A DNA stretch of 64,000 bases from Promerops cafer (GCA_013398275.1 VZSE01006029.1:917690-981689), one strand, 5' to 3'; positions 1-11,965 are shown, counted from the first letter of the stretch. The notes: generated by a model not told the origin, from the letters alone. A program made the numbers and translations.

Positions 1-1030
1 TCTGCATCATCTCCCCTGCAGCCTCCCTAGGACCCGCTAATGTGCCAGATCCACCAGTTGCTTTCCATTTCTTTCTGATGTATTTGCTGAATTCTCTTTA
101 AAAGTTATAAAACTGTTTAACAGCTAACACTCTATATTACTAGATAATGCATACATTACATGTTATGGATGTCCCTGGGACACCTGCTTTACTACCAATA
201 TGTCTCATTCATCATCTGTGTATGGGGGAAGCATTTCTGCAGAAGCATTCAGCAATTATCCATTGTTTGAAATAATTTATAATAAAACAGTGAATGTAAG
301 CCTTGCGTTGTAGGTCTTGTGTACTACAGAATTATTTTATCACAAGTTTTTCCTTTTTCTTCCAACACAAGTAGAAATGCACCCCAGCTACAAGCAGAGC
401 AACCCAGGTGCCGTCCACGGGCAGTGGGAAGTGTTCACACATTTTCATACTGGTTTTTATTTGCTAGTATTTTACTACTTCTGCAGTAAATTGGTGCTGA
501 CTGTGAACCGGCATAAAACATGACCCATAAAAGCAGAAACATATGGTGAAGGAACATTAAGGTCACACTAAGGATAACAACTAGAAAGGTCTGCCTTGCA
601 CAGCCCAGCTGGGCATATGGGGAAACAAGTCTGAATAAATAAAAACCTCACATAAGTCACCCTTATGAACGGCCCCTTTTGGTTCTAAAACTGTTCCAGT
701 CAGCATTAGTGTGGACCAGTTGTAATATCCTTCTTTCTGGGAGCAGGATCCCATTCCTGAGAAACAACAATTAGTTTCAATGGTGAGTTCATTTGAATAT
801 CAGGGCTTTTGAAAACACAAGCATCAGGAGGCAATAACGGCTAAACCCTCATCTGGACTTTAGAATCCTTTCACTCTAATCTGGGACATAAAAATCCACA
901 TGCTCTAACTCAACATCATGGGGCAATGCATTCCAACAGGCTTTTTCCACTGCATTTTCAAAATGCATACTATGGGGGCTTTTGATGAACCACTAGTCAG
1001 GCTGTTGAGTCTTTGGGTGCTCAAGTCCTT
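1..1030. other. Intron sequence, nothing recognised
   Basis: AT-rich unique sequence in the last CLVS1 intron. I see no coding exon, RNA gene or identifiable repeat here. Confidence 0.6.
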
Positions 1031-1265
1031 CAGGAAACAGCCTCAAGTTGTGCCAGGAGAGGTTTAAATTAGGTATTTGGAAAAAATTTCTTTACTGAAG
1101 GGACTGTAAAATTGGAACAGGCTTCCCAGGGAAGTGGTGGAGACACCATTCTCTGGAGGCATTTAAAAGATGTGGTAAGGTTTAATGGTGGACTTGGGTT
1201 AACTTGGACTTGATGATCTTGAACTACTTTTTCAACCTAAATTATTCTACAGTTCTGTAATTCTT
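1031..1265 (+). mobile_element. CR1 LINE 3' fragment
   Basis: This is the 3' end of a 5'-truncated chicken-repeat-1 non-LTR retrotransposon. It starts in the CCTCAAGTTGTGCCAGGAGA block, passes through GGAACAGGCTTCCCAGGGA and GGTGGAGACACCATT, and ends TTGATGATCTT...TTCAACCTAAATTATTCTAC. These are the degenerate CR1 ORF2 C-terminus and 3' UTR. It is well diverged, so old. Oriented opposite to CLVS1. Confidence 0.85.
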
Positions 1266-4200
1266 TAAGTTTTTATTTTACAGCAGAAAAACATAATGGT
1301 GTCTTAATGCACAGATTGTACATGTCCATAATTAGTGTGCTTGGCTCTATGTTGAAAGTTTTACTCTAACTCTGAATTTACAGAGTCTCTGATAAGCTTG
1401 ACTCAGTGTTAGTAATGCTCTTGCAACCCATGTTATCCTAAGAATAATTTTTAACCCCAAATTTGAATAAAGTTATCATTAATTAAATTTTGATTGGATA
1501 AGTTTGATTTAACAACCCAGGTTATTTAGCCAGAATATATATGTAGTTTTTGGGTAAAATTTTCTTTCTCTGCAAGGCAATTTTAAATTTTCAAACCGGT
1601 TTGCACTGGCAGCAGGTTAAAAGCTGGTGCTCTTCTGATGCCTGGGAAGGCAGAGAAGGGACATTCAGCTCCCAGGCTGTGCTTGGTGCCTGTGCAGGGA
1701 ACAAGCAAAGGCGGAGAACAGTCTTCATCACTTGGACTGAAGATCAAGTTCAGACATCAAGAAGTGACCTAGATGCAGCTGAAGAGGGCCCTTCTTGTAA
1801 AGAAAAGTGAGTCACAGAGAGGGAACATGCTGCTGCAGCTTACTTGTTGCTGCTGGACCCGAGTGTAAGAGCAAGGGTGACACTGAAGAATACTTCACAG
1901 AACTGAGCTCTTTCACATCCTCCCCTGTCACTGAATCCATCCCATCACCTGGGGATGCTCACCCACCGCTTTTAGGTACCCAAATAGCTACTGACATGTA
2001 TCTCCTACTGTCAGGAGAATGGGGCTAAAAAATTGTGCCCTATTGGCACAGTGATATGCTGCCAGCAGTCTCTGACTCTCTAACTGCTAGGCTTAACCAT
2101 CCACCATAACTACTTGTTAAACTGCACACCCAGATGAAACCTCCAGCTGTTCCTAAAAACAACACTTCATCAACAAAAGCCAGCATGAATGCCTCAGGCA
2201 AATGCTTTGCTTTTGTGTGAGCTCCCTGTAGACTAAAGGCCCCTTTCTGACCATCAGAGATCACAGAAGACTTGGCCACAGCTGAAAGGGAGGTGATATT
2301 CTTCCCCGTGCTCCAGATTTTTGCACCATTTACATTGCTCTGAAATCCCAAAGCTCTTAAGTGACAGGATTCCTGGATGGATGCAGACCCTTCAGAAGAG
2401 ATGGCCCAAGATAGGGGAAGGGCCTGTTGCCACTGCTGCTCCCAGGACTCTCCAATGGATGCAGCCAGGCTCTCACATTAAACTAAGTTTGCTGTTTTAA
2501 TGCTGGTTTGCATGTTTACTACCTTGCCCATTTCAGACTTCACTGAGCTGAATCTTAATAAACATACATTCTGAATGGATTTTATTATTGTTGCTTCCCC
2601 TCCCCCCTGGTCATTAAGACTCATTATGTGGAGTCATCAGCTGTTTTGCTTTGTTTCCCATCTGTTCATACAGTACTTGGGATCCTAGATAATACTGCAG
2701 ATGGGAGTGCCATTTCCAATATTTTGGTTTTGCTCCTGTGGGACTTCATGTGGCCACTGGTGGAAAAATTGCCATGCTTTTGATTAAAGATTTTCCATAT
2801 TATAGACATCTCTCAAATCTCAAAATTTTCAAGATCATGTCACTGACTAGAGTCAGTGGCACTCTTTCTGTAAGAGGATTTTCAATCCTTTCCCCACCTC
2901 CAACACCTCCATTCTCTGAAGTCAACAAGGACTCTTTCTTGAGAGCAAATCTTGCACAAGTTCAAGTCACAGGGAAATCCACCCCTGCCTGTGACTGGGA
3001 AGAAGATAATGTTCTGGTTCCATTGCTGTTAAATGGAGCAGAAATTGGAATCTAATGAGACTTTGCTATGCAAGTTTAATCTCCTGTAGCCCCTTCACAT
3101 TAGTCTTTCACTCCTGTATCAGTTAGACTGTCATACTGGCACACTGTCTCTGGCCTCTGATGAGTAGCAAACCAACTCTGATTTGCAGCCAAGGTATACC
3201 TTGATCAGCTTATACCCATTTGGTCTCATGCCTAATGCCTAAATTGTCCTTTTTCTCAAATACTTGTTCTCTCTCCCCAGATTTTATTCCCTTTAAATCC
3301 ATTTCAACCTTCGCTCTCTGAAGCTAAACAAACCACTGTCTTCTATAGCTTCTTGCTGGAAAAATATGCTTTCTGCTTTCCTCATCCTCCCCACAATTTT
3401 CAGGTGAGCTTATTTCAATTTACATGCACCTGCCGTGGTGACAGGAGCCAAAGCACTGCTGTCAGTCCTAAAGCCGACCTACAGGCAGGTACCTGCTCCA
3501 GCTTCTGCCCCTCTCACTGCTGCTTGGTGCCTCATTTTTTCCTGGTCTGCATTTGGAGATTTCTTTTAGTTCTCAGTTTGGTCTCAGGCACATCTTGAAA
3601 ATGGCCTCCTTCTCCCTCTCTGCATTCATTTGCTAACATAGGTTACATGGCTACGACAGTATTTTGGTCAGTCATTGCATTTCCTGGCACTTTTCTTCCA
3701 GATCTATAATTCATATCTTGATTTCTCAGCCTCTCTGCTACTAAAATTGCAAGACACTGTTTTTGGAGTAGGTGTCAAGGGTGTGCTTCTCTGCAGGTGT
3801 CGAGGATGGTGGCATTTCATTTCACAGGGACACTTGTCTGTGGTCACAGTGCAAGACTCTCAGCTGTTACAGCAGCACTGAGCTCAAAGATTCCAGATGC
3901 TTCAACACTCCGCCGGTCCAGTGGCAGCTTTAGCAAGGATGGGCCTGCGTGGCTTTACAGCAAGTGGCCACGGAGCCAGGAGGTGCTGCAGCTCTGCACC
4001 TTGTCACGGAGCAGGACAGTGCCACAGCAGGGAACAACCACCGTAATTTCAGCCTCCAAGTCTCGTAAGCACTGCCCTCCCCTGCAGCTGGTCACTGGGC
4101 AGGTAAACCTGCAGTGGTATCTGGGAAGTCAGAGAGGAAATGTCCTACAATTGTTCAGGCTTTTCAGCCTTAAATTGCAGAAACCGAAGAAGGCTCAGTC

Positions 4201-5600
4201 ATTGCATATTTGCTCCTTTCAGTGGAACATGACTGCTGAAGAAAAAGTCAGTGACCTTGACCTCTATTTTTGTTAAACCAATCATTTCATCAAAAAACCA
4301 CAAAATTAGCATGTTACCTAAGAGTGTATGCCACGAAAGGAGGAGCAGAGGAGATATTTTCAATAAAACTAGATATTGTTTTAATAAGGGGAAGAAATGA
4401 TAGAATAATTGTGAGGGAGTTATATTTAAGATGAAGAATAATGTTAGAAGATCACCTATGCCTAGTGTAAACCTCTCTGGAGTATCCAGGAATCTCAGTC
4501 ATGGACTGAATTTCTTATTGTGTTAGAGATATATGAACCTGAAGAGGCAAGGAGGGGAGATATATAAAGACAGGTAGTGCTGGTAGAAGTCTGGAGACCT
4601 TTTAAGATGCCTTAGATATAAATCTGGTAAAAAAAAAAAATCTAATAAAGCACACAATCATGCTTTCTAAACATAGACTTTTACCTGTGCTTGGGCCAAA
4701 CCATAAATTCAAGAGAAGAAGAATCAAAGCAAATACTCATAGGAGAAAATCTGTTGAAGCTGTGAACTTTTCACCTTTAACAGCAAGTAGTGACCACAGG
4801 GTGCAAGATCAGATGGTTGACTTAACCGCAGAGTAACGAAATTAGGCTAAAAGTTAGATCTAGTCTGCCCAGAGGCAACATGACAAATTAGATTCATCCC
4901 CTCCCCGTATTTGTATTAGTGCACTTTTTTATTCGTGAACAGATTATAAAAGAAGGCTTTGCCTCGAGGCAGGGTTTTCTGGCACTGAACTAATTTTCAA
5001 GCTGAGGTTCTCCCCTGAGGGCACAATAAGACCCTCCCTTCTTTGCAGCCAAGGATCAGATCCTCAGGAAAGATTTACCTGTGAACAGCTCTCAGCATAT
5101 TTGGAGCTTTAAAAAACTGCAGATTTCTTTCTATAAAGCTACATAAATGGAGATCTATTTTATTAATAATGACATATTTAGTATTTTTCTAAAATAATTC
5201 AGTGTGGTTCACTGACAATATTTATCAAAAATAAATTGGTTTAAACTCAACTCTCTGGGGCAGGCTTTCTAAACTCATGCTGGCTCTCAGCCTCAGCTGG
5301 TGGTCAGCAGTGAGAACTGCTGACAGTGCAGGTGGCCACCCCTCTTCAAGACAAGGCTGCAAGCTCTCAGTCTGAAAGTCTTGTGGCCCTGTGAGCTCTT
5401 TTTTACCAATCATAAGTGTTAGTGTTTCCAGCACGAGGCCTCACTTTGCAGACACAGCTGCATGGCATCCCTCTGACCTGGAAGCGAGCTGTGAATCAAG
5501 AATGCATTTCTTTTTCCTCTGAAGATGAAAGACTTTCAAAATTAATTGCATGACATTATGGCTTGTCTGTGTTGTCAGCTTTGATTTTGCTGTGACAAAA
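1266..5600. other. Intron sequence, nothing firmly recognised
   Basis: Unique intron DNA. An open plus-strand frame of 159 codons at 3797-4276 has no recognisable domain and is judged chance. A short A-tract lies at about 4628-4640. Composition becomes more GC-rich toward 5.3-6.2 kb. The stretch 1600-2020 is somewhat GC-rich and open on the plus strand, but shows no known protein. Confidence 0.5.
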
Positions 5601-6141
5601 TGATGGCCGCTCCCTGTCACGGAGAGTGACACCGTGCCTGTGAGCACTGCACTCAGCAAGTGGCAGCAGCGAGGAAAGCATCACTGCGATCTGCACGGAA
5701 AGCAGTTTTGTGGAGTGGGATGCCAAGGGTGAGGCAAGTGCAGATGTTACACCCACACAGGGGAGCCTACACGGCCGTCGCTCACTGCAGCTGGTGTTGG
5801 CTGAGCCCCACCACCCAGAGCTCTGTGCCAGGTATCCGGCTTCCTGACCCCATCCCCACAATCAGTCCGAACTACTGAGGGTAACACTCTCCAGAGGTGT
5901 CATTTTGAGCGCTCAGAGCTGAATGCACAATCACTGGCACTAAAATCAGAGCCTTTTAAAGAGCAGCTCTGCAGCTGCCTTTGCACGGCTTTGCAGAGCA
6001 AGTGGGAGCAGAAGCAGCGGGAGAAGACCAACTCCTTTTCCCTTTAGAGGGCAGTGGTGTTCATCGTACAAAAGGTGCTCTTTCAAGGAGGCAAATCCCT
6101 CATCGATAACAACCGGGTCAGCAGCAGCAGAGCAGCGGCAA

Positions 6142-6205
6142 AGAATAGGGGCCAGCCTATTCTATCCAGCGGGACGTGGTGCCGCTGGATGCGCTGCACC
6201 GTGCA
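6142..6205. repeat. Two abutting perfect hairpins plus a small palindrome
   Basis: AGAATAGG (6142-6149) pairs with CCTATTCT (6156-6163) across a 6-nt loop. Immediately next to it, ATCCAGCGG (6164-6172) pairs with CCGCTGGAT (6182-6190) across a 9-nt loop. TGCAC/GTGCA (6195-6199, 6201-6205) follows around one base. No mismatches occur in any stem. The cluster lies about 280-345 nt inside the last intron, downstream of the 6488 donor in the gene direction, so it would be in CLVS1 pre-mRNA. Confidence 0.8.
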
Positions 6206-6487
6206 GGACAGCATCTCACCCTGATGTACCTTCTGTAATTCTCTGTGCAGGGGCTCATTAATTTCCCCTCATTTTCATGCACAGTAATCAGACAAGTAAT
6301 TACGGTTCCACCGAGAGGCTTCCTTTCTCCCACCACACCACGAGCACAGCCCAGAGTGCAGCGCTCCTTACCATGAACATTTGCCAAAATGCAGCCTCTC
6401 TTCGAGCCAGATGAGCTCTTCCCGTGAGATTTTTGCCGAACCTGTTCAGAGAGCCAAACGAGAGCTGATTTCGAAGGCAGTACTGAC

Positions 6488-6723
6488 CTTTTCATGGGTT
6501 TGGGCGAGGCCTCCCGCTCCAGGCTGGAGGACGCGTGCTTCACGTGCATGGCGTTGTAGGAGGTGTGGGTGTACTCGTTTTCATCGCTGTAGTCGGGACC
6601 CAGCAGCGTTCGAGCCCACGTCCCCATGTCATAAGGAGGCAGAGTCCCCCCAAATTCAGAGGGCAGGCATTCAGGGTGTATTAGCTGGTGAAGGCTGTTC
6701 AGGTTGTTACCGTGAAGAAAGAT
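6488..6723 (-). CDS. CLVS1: CLVS1 coding exon: end of CRAL-TRIO domain and start of C-terminal tail
   Basis: This exon is 236 nt, 78 codons plus two bases. It opens IFLHGNNLNSLHQLIHPE, the last CRAL-TRIO helix, continues LPSEFGGTLPPYDMGTWART, the conserved end of the domain, and then LLGPDYSDENEYTHTSYNAM and a Ser/Glu-rich tail ending SPKPMKR. Acceptor: TTGAAG at 6724-6725 behind a T-rich tract. Donor: AAAAG|gtcagt at 6487. The tail identifies clavesin-1 rather than clavesin-2. The last codon is split AG/N and would be completed by the next exon, which in relatives encodes a further ~27 residues ending in a dileucine-like PLLALD motif; that exon is not found to the left. The reading frame stays open for 110 codons beyond the donor (see findings). 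The residue between HPE and LPSEF is Cys, where I recall Phe or Ile in other clavesins. Confidence 0.96.
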
Positions 6724-7858
6724 CTTCAACAAATGAAAAAGAAAGTTCAAAGTCATCACCCACTCCTCACTTCTCTAAGTACAATAATAGCAGCGCTAAT
6801 GAGGTGTGGAGTGTCATTAGCTGACACCGCAGTTTCAGGTGGGAATTTCAAAAGCTCTCACGGCTGACTCAGCTGGCAGAAGAGGGGGGATTAACTTTGG
6901 GGTGGGAAGCTGAAGAATTAGGCTGGCACTACTAAAACTCCTGAAAACTCCTGTGCTTGCTTTTGGCACATGACAATTTCAGTTTCTTCAGTACCAGATC
7001 AGGAGAAACAAAAGTCAGAAATTATGACTGACTATTGCTACTGTAATAGGATAGAGGCTTACATGAAGAGCAGTGAGAAGAAAAGGGTTAACTTACTGAA
7101 AGCAGGCACAAAGAGTAGGACTTCAGCATCTGAGAGGGTCACTAGCCCTGCACCCCAGGACAGGCTTTTCCAGGGGTGTATCAGGCTGTGTCACCACTTG
7201 GTACTGCTTCAGTAACACTTGTTTCCCTAATCCCTCTTTGCTTTCAGGTGGGTCCTATGCCTGTCCTGCCTAGTCAGACCCAGCTCAAGGTGGGCTCTGG
7301 GGTCTCCTGAGTGATTATTCAGCTGTTGTTTGACAGACTGCAGAGAACAAATGGCTAGGATGACTGCAGAACCACCAATTCACTTGGGTTTCAGTGGAGA
7401 AGATCTGCCTCTTCTGCAGCGTGAGCAAACAGCCTGCAGGCATGGGTACTTTTGGTGGAAGCAAGTGAGTTACCGTCCTGTGAAAACAGTCATCCTGCTA
7501 AAGGAACAAAATATGAATTTTTACTCCCACAAAAAGAGTTGAGCCGAAGTTTGCCTCGCTTGCAAGTAACTTCAGCCAGGCCTGATAACCCCTCCACATT
7601 GCCAATTCTCTCTGTCTCTGAGCACGTCTCAGTAAAACGTATCCATGCTTTGTTGGTGATAACAGATTTCTGGTCCCTGGCTGAGTTATTGATTCAATCC
7701 AGATCATTCCAAACTCTAATTTTTAATAACAGCAGCGATTCTCTTATACCATATGGAAAATGGAGAGAGAAAAACTAGAAAAGAAAACAGGCAGCTACTT
7801 GGAAAATCCAGGTCTGCAGGTTCCTCTCCACCGCCACCCTCCACCACCATCTAATTAC
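6724..7858 (-). other. CLVS1: CLVS1 intron, 1,135 nt
   Basis: This is a complete intron between the 7.9-kb and 6.7-kb exons, with gtaatt donor at 7858 and AG acceptor at 6724-6725. It is ordinary unique sequence with no repeat or second gene that I can recognise. A C-rich (CCACC-like) stretch lies next to the donor at about 7830-7850. Confidence 0.9.
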
Positions 7859-7969
7859 CCTTTTCCTTGTCTTGTCTTTGAGGAATGGTTTGATTAGCGT
7901 GTACAGGGCATGGATGTACCAGGGTTGATTGACAAAATGGACTCCTCCGAAACGTGCAGGAAAGCTGTC
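7859..7969 (-). CDS. CLVS1: CLVS1 coding exon: CRAL-TRIO domain, second half
   Basis: This exon is 111 nt, exactly 37 codons, phase 0 at both ends. It reads DSFPARFGGVHFVNQPWYIH, then ALYTLIKPFLKDKTRKR. Acceptor: a CT-rich run ending CTATAG at 7975-7970. Donor: AGG|gtaatt at 7858. The exon is shorter than the usual minimum for ORF listing and has no start or stop codon of its own. The PARFGG..FVNQPWY..ALY..IKPFL pattern is the classic CRAL-TRIO block that follows the lipid-pocket strand, and the basic KDKTRKR end belongs to the surface patch that in clavesins contributes to phosphoinositide binding (family knowledge; residues not individually assigned here). It lies 45.1 kb downstream of the 53-kb exon and 1.1 kb upstream of the 6.7-kb exon. 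Confidence 0.96.
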
Positions 7970-8269
7970 CTATAGAAAGAGAGAAAGGAAGGCAGTTAAG
8001 AGATGCAGTGCTTTGCTCCGGCAGTCAATAGGATGAAAGTCGGAGGAAAAATCTGTCTCTTTCCATCTGTAAACGAGCACTGGGCTTGCTGGGAGGGGGC
8101 AGGAGGGAAATGGAAAAACAAAAAAGATGCCTGTAAGCGTTTGTATCAGTTTCCTCTGTGGACAGAGGCAGTCCCTTCGCCCCTCCACACACTGACACAT
8201 CAATTGCCGATGAGATGCCGAAGATTTAAAGTCGGGTCTCCAGCCACTTCTCATGAACATTTTTTAACT

Positions 8270-8900
8270 CCGTCAGGGCATCTGACTCGGCCGGCCTGGG
8301 AAGTGAGAGGGGGTTGATGAGCACCGCTCCCTCGAGGGGAAGCTTTCTAATTTCTCATTGTGCAGCGCAAGGCAAGCCCCCGGTTCCCACGCACATCGCT
8401 GCTCAGAGCTCACCTTTTCACCCTTCGGCCTCCCTGCCTCCCCCTGCTAAAATCATCATTACAATGGCTGACCTTTCGGGGTGAGCAAGCAGCATATTAC
8501 AGGGAGGAGGATGGGTGGGAAATGCTGATAAGTGAAGGTGTGGGGAGAGCGCACCATGACAGCACCATGGAAACTGCCGGCGCCGCTGCTGCCGCCGCCG
8601 GGCCCAGCACAAACACCCCGGGCATTAGCATGCAGGTAGCGTCCCGCTGGCGAGGTGCTCGCTACGGCATCCTACCCTGCTCCGCCAGCCCGGCACGCCT
8701 AAGGGAAGAGGAGCTGGTGGCTGGCGTGTCTTTAAAGGTTGTTGTACATTGCGAAGGGTATTTTGTACCTACGAGCTTATCTAACAAACGTCAGTCAAGG
8801 AAGAGCCGAGGATTTTTTTTCGCGTGGCATAAATAATGGGACGACCGCTGCTCCTGTGTGCAAATGCGCTTCCAAGGGGAGGAGAGGAGCCTGTCTCTCC
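8270..8900. promoter_or_regulatory. CpG-dense patch, candidate internal promoter or enhancer
   Basis: An island of high CpG and GC in AT-rich intron. By hand I count 15 CpG in 8577-8700, and roughly ten in each of the flanking ~140-nt stretches. It includes a GCCGCCGCCGGGCCC run at about 8591-8605. Possible factor sites seen by eye are a CRE-like CTGACGTT (minus strand, about 8789), a nuclear-receptor-like TGACCTTT (8470) and an octamer-like GCAAATG (about 8860). It sits 300-900 nt upstream of the 7969 exon in gene direction. A promoter role is inference; no TATA or confirmed start site is visible. Confidence 0.4.
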
Positions 8901-9559
8901 GCTGTGATGGGAGATTTTGATGAAGCCGTCCTCATCCTGTGTGTGCTCCTAACCCCTACAGCTCAGCACGAAAAGCAGAGTATAATCAGGTCTCTTCCTT
9001 CAGGGCCTTGGCTCTGGGACCCAGGCAGGTTCCTTCCCCCCACAATTAGCACAGGGTGTCCTGGGGCTTTCTCTCGCCTTCCTCCCGAGCATCAGAGATT
9101 GAGCACAGCTGTTGAGAATGCAGGCTGGATTTGTGAGATGATATGAAAAAATCCCCTTATACACCTGCTCTGCAGAGCTTCTGTGTTGCTTCAAGGTCAA
9201 TTTTTCCCCCAGATTTAGCGATATGTATGCATACACCACCTCCTGCAACCCAGGGCAGATCATCAGGACTCTCCATACTCTTTACTCATGGATTGCCCTG
9301 GCCATCCTATAAAACCCTACTAGGGTAATGTTTGTGAGCAGCCACAGGCATTAAGTGATATCTTTTTTTTTTTTTTGCTATATGGTGGAATAAGCCACTT
9401 CTACCTCAGACAGGTCAGTTGACCCGAAATCATTAGAAATCTGCATATTGGATATACTGTGAAGGACTATTGGGTAATCAGGCCAGCACACAGGAGGACA
9501 AGAATTGTAACATCACAGGTGATCCCATTTAAAATTCCAGTAAATGATGAATTTAGCTT
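8901..9559. other. Intron sequence with poly-T tract
   Basis: Unique intron DNA with a 14-nt T run at 9363-9376. No exon or identifiable element is seen. Confidence 0.5.
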
Positions 9560-10084
9560 TTGAGACCCCACCTGGTCTGGGGTCCTTAGCCCAAGAAAGA
9601 TGTCAGCCTGTTAGAGTGAGTCCAGAGGAGGGCCAAAACGATGATCAGAGGAATAGAGCACCTTTCCTACAAAAACAGGCTGAGGGAGTTTGGGTTGTTC
9701 AGCCTGGGGAAGGGAAGACTCCAAGAAGACCTCATTGCAGCCTTCCAGTACCTTGAGGAGGTTTATGAAAAGGAGGGAGAGGATCGTCATATCTGGGCAG
9801 ATAGTGACAGGACAAGGTTTTAAACTGAAAGAAAGCTGGTTTAGATTAGATGTTAGGAAGAAATTATTTTCTTAGAGGGTGCTGAGATATTGGAACAGAG
9901 AAACTGTGGATATCCTATCCCTGGAAGTGGTGAAGGCCAGGTTTAATGGGGTCCTGAGCAACCTGATTTAGTGAATGGCATCCCTGCTCATGGCAGAGGG
10001 ATTGGAACTAGATGACTTTTAAGGACCTTTCCAACCCTAACCATTCTATGATTCTATTCAGTGATTCTATGATGCTATAATTCT
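9560..10084 (+). mobile_element. CR1 LINE 3' fragment, about 0.5 kb
   Basis: This is the longest plus-oriented CR1 piece. It runs from the CTGGGGTCCTTAGC region through GAGGAGGGCCAAAACGATGA, CTGAGGGAGTTTGGGTTGTT, GACAGGACAAGG and GATTAGATGTTAGGAAGAAA to the tail GGAACTAGATGACTTTTAAGG...CCAACCC...ATTCTATGATTCTATT. A translation around 9814-9870 still shows the ORF2 C-terminal pattern FRLDVRKKLF. Stops and small gaps break the frame, so it is dead. Target-site duplications were not found. Confidence 0.9.
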
Positions 10085-11965
10085 CTTTAAGGATGGCATA
10101 TGTCCTATTGGGATGCTCGTTCTCGATAAAGAAGAGTATATTTTCACTGCTTTTCATGAGAAAAAGTACTGACTGAGATGAAGTACCGCAGTGCTGCACA
10201 TTGCAGTGACTTCAACTAACTGCTGAGAAACTGCTGCAGAGAGTCTGAGCCCACCTAGAAAAACACATGGACTGACAGAAGTGTGAAGCCCAAAGTGATT
10301 TTCTACCATGTGATAACCTAAAATTGTGTTTTATAGCAGACCAGAGCCATAAAATGCCCATCTCATGCAAAATTCACAAATTCTGTTGCCTTCCTCAAGC
10401 ACAGGAATGAAGCTTTTAAGATTTGGAGCTGCTCACATATTATTCTAAAAAAAAACAAAAAACAACCTAAGACAAACTGGAATATTCCATATTTGTCTTT
10501 ATTTATTTATTTATTTATTATTAATTCTTCATTTGTCAAGCTGGCTGCCATCCCACAAGTTGTATCTATAAGGAAGAAGTTTTGGACACCTTTGCTTTTT
10601 GGAAGTAAATTGCAACAGTTGTTCCCAGGCTGTACTGTAGCAGCTAATGTCAGTGTAGAAAATCCAATCTGAGTCTGAAGCACAGGAAAGTAAAGAAATG
10701 AAATATTGGAAGCAGGGGAATAACTTTAAGAGAGATTTATACTGACCTGAAAAAGAAAAATTGTTTTGCCTTCTTGCTGGAATACACAAATTATATTTAT
10801 CATCATTTTTAGTGAGAAACATCAGTCAGTCTTCATTTTCAAGGGGGAACGTGTATTTTTTAGAACACGTTGACCAGCTTTAACAATACCCAGAAAAGCC
10901 CAAATACTGAGAATTCATAGGAACCAGCCAGAGGTTTAAGCTGGCAGTCTGCCTCTAGAAAAAAAAAGAGTAGGATGCACTTTCCTATATAGAAAATTTA
11001 TTTTATGTCCACCTAACATAGATTGTTGATTCTATAAACTAGATTCTATCTCACATATCTGTGTTATAGGAAAGCCCTTAATATAAAAATTTTATTTAAA
11101 GGCAATTGTTTTCTTTTAATTTTGAAGGTACACTCAAAAGTGCACAAAGACCCTTGAAAAGGAAGCATGACAGAAAAAAAACCCCAACAACCAAAGAACA
11201 TTTTTTTGTGTGTGTAACTTTCTGCTAAATTTTGTTCCTCGCCCTATTAAGCACATTAAGTTCAATTTGACCTTCATCCCTCAGTCCACCTGCATTTGTA
11301 CGGCTGTCAATTAGAACAAGGACAAAGAATTAAAAAAAAAAAATATTTAAAAACCCCCAAAAACCCCAAAGAAATTTGATATGGGAATCATCCAGACACT
11401 GTTTGGAACTGCAACACACTAATTTTGTAGAAGTCCCTAATTAGAGCAGAGCTGCCTTGGAAAGAAAAGCTCCTGTCTGGAGGTCTGCCTTGTGCAGCTC
11501 CAGGAAGATGTATGAGACTTTTCCCACACCCCACTTAGTGTCTCTGCTGCTTTCCCTGGGGCAAGGTGAAAGTAGCTGAAATTGATTTTCTGCTGGAGAG
11601 CTTTCTCTTTCAGAAATTCTCTTTTGATTTCTCATGTCTTGTGATTCCTTGGGAAGGTGTATTTTATAATGAGGTACATTTTTTGGAGTCTACTGTGAAA
11701 TGGACTTTGGGATCATGGAGCCTTTTCTTAACCTGATTCCTTGTCAAAAATACCCAGTCTTGAGGATATGCTTTGGTTTTATTCCAGTGTTATAAATGAA
11801 ATACAGTACACATTAATTGGTCTAATTATTTTTGGGCACTACTGTCTTCTCCTCTGAAAACAAGGCTGGACATATTAACACATTGCTCAGCAAAGAAACT
11901 GGAGAGTAAATAAACACATCCAGTCCAGTCCTAATCAAGCTAACCTGTTTCTTAGCAATAGCAGG
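10085..11965. other. Intron sequence with simple repeats
   Basis: Unique AT-rich intron. It contains a (TTTA)n tract at about 10498-10520 and A-rich, C-interrupted runs near 10447-10466 and 11331-11368. No gene is seen. Confidence 0.5.

Noticed and set aside
2980..3010. Possible last CLVS1 exon (TCCCAGTCAC on the minus strand, reading SQSQ)
   Set aside because: After SQS the reading does not follow the expected clavesin tail and no suitable acceptor or dileucine end is present.
3797..4276. 159-codon plus-strand open frame
   Set aside because: No recognisable domain and no splice or promoter context; long open frames like this occur by chance in the GC-richer parts of 64 kb.
8360..8836. 158-codon plus-strand open frame
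   Set aside because: It lies in the CpG-dense patch, where stops are rare; the peptide is Ala/Arg-rich low complexity and antisense to CLVS1.
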